Below the pieces are notes generated by a model, which did not search any database, was not told the DNA's origin, and was given only the letters and a program-made list of their open reading frames with translations. 16,667 bases of DNA from Pseudomonadota bacterium. Lineage in GTDB: Bacteria > Pseudomonadota > Alphaproteobacteria > Rhizobiales > Hyphomicrobiaceae. The stretch lies in assembly GCA_023416575.1 (NCBI GenBank), contig JAEZHL010000198.1:1-16667 (forward strand), read 5' to 3'. The position numbers and the translations under genes are program-made. Below, piece after piece: positions 13,894 through 16,667 of this stretch (its first letter is position 1; the number at the start of each line of letters is the position of its first letter).

Positions 13894-14586
13894 ATGGACC
13901 AGCACATGCACGAGATCATCATCGCCCCCTCGATCCTTTCTGCCGACTTCGCACGGCTCGGCGAGGAGGTGCGCGCCATCGATGCCGCCGGCTGCGACTG
14001 GGTGCATATCGACGTCATGGACGGCCACTTCGTGCCGAACATCACGTTCGGCCCGGCGGTCGTGGCGGCTTTGCGGCCGCATTCGCGCAAGGTCTTCGAC
14101 GTCCATTTGATGATCGCGCCCTGCGACCCGTACATCGAAGCCTTCGCCAAGGCCGGGGCCGATATCATCACGGTTCACGCCGAGGCGGGCCCGCACCTCG
14201 ACAGGTCGCTGCAACTCATAAAGAGCCTGGGCAAGAAGGCGGGCGTTGCGCTGACGCCTTCGACTCATGAGAGCGCCATCGCCCACGTGCTCGACAGGCT
14301 GGATCTGGTGGTCGTGATGACGGTGAACCCCGGCTTCGGCGGCCAGGCGTTCATTCCCGCGATGGCGGACAAGATCCGGAGCATCCGGCGCATGATCGCC
14401 GGCCGGCCCATCCACCTGCAGGTCGATGGCGGTGTCAACGTCGAGACGGCGAAGGTCACCGCGGCCGCGGGGGCTGACGTGCTCGTCGCTGGCAGCGCCG
14501 TCTTCACAGGCGGCCGGTACGCCGAGAACATCGACGCGATCCGCGCTGCGGCCAAGGGCGCCTTCGGCGCTGATCAGGGCAAATAG
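13894..14586 (+). CDS. rpe: ribulose-phosphate 3-epimerase
   Basis: A 230-aa TIM-barrel protein from the ATG at 13894. Hallmarks are APSILSADFARLGEE at the N-terminus, VHIDVMDGHFVPNITFGP (metal ligands H38 and D40), DVHLMI (H71), MTVNPGFGGQAFIP and LQVDGGVN, which supplies the fourth, catalytic aspartate. The enzyme interconverts ribulose 5-phosphate and xylulose 5-phosphate in the pentose phosphate pathway or Calvin cycle. The frame is open back to 13828, but the extra 22 residues look non-coding; an ATG at 13906 would also give a full catalytic domain. Its last 13 bases overlap the end of the convergent PRMT-like gene. Confidence 0.95.
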   Translation: MDQHMHEIIIAPSILSADFARLGEEVRAIDAAGCDWVHIDVMDGHFVPNITFGPAVVAALRPHSRKVFDVHLMIAPCDPYIEAFAKAGADIITVHAEAGPHLDRSLQLIKSLGKKAGVALTPSTHESAIAHVLDRLDLVVVMTVNPGFGGQAFIPAMADKIRSIRRMIAGRPIHLQVDGGVNVETAKVTAAAGADVLVAGSAVFTGGRYAENIDAIRAAAKGAFGADQGK

Positions 14587-15512
14587 CCCTTCGCCAGGTC
14601 CATGGACTGCCGGTCCTGCACCCGGCCGCCGCGGTCGGAGCGGGTGGCAGTCCAGGTCATGTCGGTTCCGGCCTGCATCGACGAGCGCGACCTGAGGGCG
14701 ACGGCTATCGTGTCGCCCCGCCGTCCGCTCATGGGACGGAGCAGCGGGAAGTAGAGCTGCTCCCAGTGCGTCCGGGGCGCATCCGGGGCGGTGGAGAGGG
14801 TCACGCCCGGAACGAGCTCCGCCGACCACCATGTCGCGAACCCGAACACCGTCGTTTCGGCATCTAGCGTCCATCGCGCCTCGCCCTTACGCGTCGCGCG
14901 ATTGGTCACCGAGAAGTCGATGTCGTCCCAGCGTCGCGCCGACCGTCCGTTGTCCAAAAGATCGGCGGGCGTCAGCGTCCGCACATAGATGTTGTTCATG
15001 CTCATGAACTGCGCCGGGCCGAAATCGATGCCTCGGCCCACCCGCTCCCATGCCGTCAGCTCGACGTGGAAGCGGTCGCTCGTCACCGGCGCCACGAACT
15101 GATCCAGCCGGCCGGGAATGACGATGCCGCCGCGCTTCAAGTGCCGGCGTATGGCGTCGTTCATCGTCTCGATGATGTTCTCTTCGAACGGATAATTGCC
15201 GAGCGTTTCCGACACGATCACATCCGCGCGCGGCGGGTTGCGCATCTCGGTCGAGTGGCCCGGCATGAGGTGGCAGTTGCGCGCCCGGTTCCGCTTCAGC
15301 ATCTCCTGGGCGACGCCGCCGATCTCCGCCACCTCGTAGAGGTAGACCTCCCGCGCGCCGAGGCGGGATGCCATCAGGCCGAGCAGGCCCGTTCCCGCAC
15401 CGATGTCGGCCACGATCGTTTCGCCCTGGCGGATGACACGCGCGAGCGCAGCTTCGAACGCATCGTTGCGGATGCGGTCGGCGATGAGGGTGCGGTGATA
15501 TTCGATGCGCAT
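14574..15512 (-). CDS. protein arginine methyltransferase (PRMT)-like protein
   Basis: 312 aa from the ATG at 15512. The layout follows the PRMT fold: an N-terminal YHRTLIADRIRNDAFEAAL helix, SAM-binding motif I D36-IGAGTG-L (36-43) with acidic E60 at the end of the next strand, the double-E loop V-S-E102-TLGNYPFE110-E111, then a beta-barrel part ending in LSTAPDAPRTHWEQLYFPL with the THW loop at 248-250. In eukaryotic PRMTs the two glutamates hold the substrate guanidinium and THW completes the active site, so the catalytic set looks intact. The family methylates arginine in proteins or peptides; the bacterial substrate is unknown. The frame stays open another 1 kb upstream, but that stretch lies over the RNA methyltransferase and is a shadow. 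It begins 29 bp after that gene's stop, so the two are probably co-transcribed. Confidence 0.82.
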   Translation of the reverse strand: MRIEYHRTLIADRIRNDAFEAALARVIRQGETIVADIGAGTGLLGLMASRLGAREVYLYEVAEIGGVAQEMLKRNRARNCHLMPGHSTEMRNPPRADVIVSETLGNYPFEENIIETMNDAIRRHLKRGGIVIPGRLDQFVAPVTSDRFHVELTAWERVGRGIDFGPAQFMSMNNIYVRTLTPADLLDNGRSARRWDDIDFSVTNRATRKGEARWTLDAETTVFGFATWWSAELVPGVTLSTAPDAPRTHWEQLYFPLLRPMSGRRGDTIAVALRSRSSMQAGTDMTWTATRSDRGGRVQDRQSMDLAKGYLP

Positions 15513-15541
15513 GATGAGGAGCGTTTCGCCGTTTAGCGGTT

Positions 15542-16378
15542 CTAAAGGGTGAGGTGAGGTCCGCGGATCTGGTAGAGCGTCAGGGCGGTGGCGACGGCCA
15601 GGTTGAGGCTGTCGAGCTGGCCGGCCATGGGGATTTTGACGAGGCGATCGCAGGATTTCGCCAGCTGGTCCGACAATCCGGGTCCCTCGCTGCCCATCAG
15701 CAGCAGGGTCGGGGCGCGGTACGAAGCTGTGCGGAAATCCTCGGTCGCGGCCAGATGCGTGCCGACCACCTCGCCGGACCATCCCCGCCGCCAGGAAAGG
15801 AACGCCTCGCGCTCGATGCGGACCAGCGGCACGGCGAAGATCGACCCCATGCTCGCCCGCACCGCTTCGCGCGCGTAGGGATCGCAGCAGGTGCCGATCA
15901 GCATCACGCCAGCCGCGCCGACCGCGTCCGCCGTGCGGATGATCGTCCCCAGATTGCCGGGATCGCGGATCTCCTCCAGCCCGACCCAAACGGCCTCGGG
16001 AGCGGTTCTGCCGGCCTCCGGCGGTGGGTTCCATGCCTGCCGGAATACCGCCAGCATGCTCTGCGGGTTTTCCTTCGAGGCGATCTTGCCGAGGACGGCT
16101 TCGCTCACCTCGAGGATCTCCGCGCCGGACTCCGCAGCCCAAGCAACGATCTGCCGGTGCATGCCACTGGTGGCAGCGTCGGGCTGGTAGAGCAGAGTCT
16201 GCGGCCGCCAGCCGTGTTCTCGGGCGGTCATGAGCACCGAGGCGCCCTCGGCGACGAACTGCCCGGTCTCGCGGCGCACCTTCCGCATGTCGAGCGCACG
16301 CACGGCCTTTACGGTCGGGTTCTGCAGGCTGGTGACGGCGCGGTGCAGTGCGGGTCGGCCGCGATCGGAATCCGTCAT
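15542..16378 (-). CDS. TrmH/SpoU family RNA 2'-O-methyltransferase
   Basis: 278 aa, the usual length for the rlmB/TrmH-like group with an N-terminal RNA-binding domain. Residues 15-115 form the substrate-binding part, opening with VTSLQNPTVKAVRAL and FVAEGASVL. The SPOUT catalytic domain carries motif 1 RDPGNLGTIIRTADAVGA (138-155, with N142), motif 2 LLLMGSEGPGLS (225-236) and motif 3 VKIPMAGQLDSLNLAVATAL (247-266), which form the deep trefoil knot that binds SAM. It would 2'-O-methylate a ribose in rRNA or tRNA; the exact site cannot be told from the sequence. Its start overlaps the preceding methyltransferase stop as ATGA, so translation is probably coupled. Confidence 0.92.
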   Translation of the reverse strand: MTDSDRGRPALHRAVTSLQNPTVKAVRALDMRKVRRETGQFVAEGASVLMTAREHGWRPQTLLYQPDAATSGMHRQIVAWAAESGAEILEVSEAVLGKIASKENPQSMLAVFRQAWNPPPEAGRTAPEAVWVGLEEIRDPGNLGTIIRTADAVGAAGVMLIGTCCDPYAREAVRASMGSIFAVPLVRIEREAFLSWRRGWSGEVVGTHLAATEDFRTASYRAPTLLLMGSEGPGLSDQLAKSCDRLVKIPMAGQLDSLNLAVATALTLYQIRGPHLTL

Positions 16379-16667
16379 GTGGATGACCAGCGCGTGAAGA
16401 GAGAGGTGCCGATGGCGCGGCCGGCCGACTGCTCGATGATGGCAAGCTCTCCGCTGTCGATGTGACCGCCGCGCCCGTCCAACACCTCGCGTACCAGTCC
16501 GTCGATGGCCAGCGCCGAGGCACGGATCGCATAGGCTGTCAGGCAGAGGCGGGCGGATTTGGGATCGAGCAGCTGCGCGCAGTCATGCATCAGGGCGGGC
16601 AGGTGCTCGAACAGATCCCAGACCTCGTTGCCCGGCCCGCGGCCGAATTTCGGCGGATCGACGAGGA
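16375..16667 (-). CDS. class I SAM-dependent methyltransferase, C-terminal part (5' end outside window)
   Basis: Only the last 97 or so codons are in the window. The frame enters from the right edge with LVDPPKFGRGPGNEVWDLF, in which DPPK is the catalytic motif IV of N- or C-methylating class I enzymes acting on nucleic-acid bases. It continues with helices LPALMHDCAQLLDP and SARLCLTAYAIRASALAIDGL and ends EQSAGRAIGTSLFTRWSST. The pattern is like the RlmI/RlmK (COG1092) group of 23S rRNA m5C/m2G methyltransferases; that assignment rests on one motif region and is tentative. The stop codon overlaps the start of the SpoU-type gene by four bases (ATGA), a typical coupled pair. Confidence 0.8.
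   Translation of the reverse strand, partial: LVDPPKFGRGPGNEVWDLFEHLPALMHDCAQLLDPKSARLCLTAYAIRASALAIDGLVREVLDGRGGHIDSGELAIIEQSAGRAIGTSLFTRWSST

Noticed and set aside
13831..14874. 347-codon open frame on the - strand
   Set aside because: It is antisense to rpe and overlaps the PRMT-like gene out of frame; no recognisable motif.
15513..16532. Open frame extending the PRMT-like gene upstream to a 652-residue reading frame
   Set aside because: The added 340 residues are Arg/Pro/Gly-rich without domain features and lie over the well supported SpoU-type gene in another frame; the PRMT domain starts naturally at 15512.

Overview
The window is dense, high-GC bacterial chromosome with short intergenic gaps, several start/stop overlaps and conserved housekeeping genes (rimK, rpe, rRNA/tRNA-type methyltransferases). 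Gene content and codon use suggest a proteobacterium, most likely an alphaproteobacterium; this is an inference, since no rRNA or tRNA gene is visible. I saw no insertion sequence, CRISPR array, tRNA or origin.

Left part (1-4692): a catabolic island. A 3'-truncated KstD/fumarate-reductase-type flavoprotein runs leftward. Divergent from it, a GntR/FCD regulator is followed by tcuA and tcuB, the tricarballylate (propane-1,2,3-tricarboxylate) dehydrogenase and its membrane Fe-S/heme-type electron-transfer partner. A perfect 16-bp palindrome lies in the divergent promoter just upstream of the regulator and is a strong candidate operator.

Middle (4715-12664): a leftward periplasmic YafK/YkuD-type L,D-transpeptidase converges on tcuB. 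It is followed by a rightward fosmidomycin-resistance-type MFS exporter. Next come three tightly coupled genes coding for a nitrile hydratase/thiocyanate hydrolase-type metalloenzyme in the split arrangement beta-N, beta-C, alpha (the thiocyanate hydrolase scnB-scnA-scnC order). The alpha-type subunit carries the cobalt-type Cys motif and a very His/Asp-rich N-terminus. After a two-tier hairpin come a stand-alone acyl-ACP synthetase-like ligase (Aas C-terminal domain type, no acyltransferase domain), a BT1/FBT-type MFS transporter and a small single-pass membrane protein.

Right part (12901-16667): rimK (glutamate ligase acting on ribosomal protein S6) and rpe (ribulose-phosphate 3-epimerase) run rightward. 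Three consecutive methyltransferase genes run leftward towards them: the 3'-end of a class I SAM methyltransferase with a DPPK motif, a SpoU/TrmH-type RNA methyltransferase, and a protein arginine methyltransferase-like protein with double-E and THW loops. The last overlaps rpe tail to tail.

The most notable items are the split cobalt-type hydratase operon with its His-rich leader and no visible activator gene, the bacterial PRMT-like gene, and the GntR palindrome controlling a tcuAB locus.
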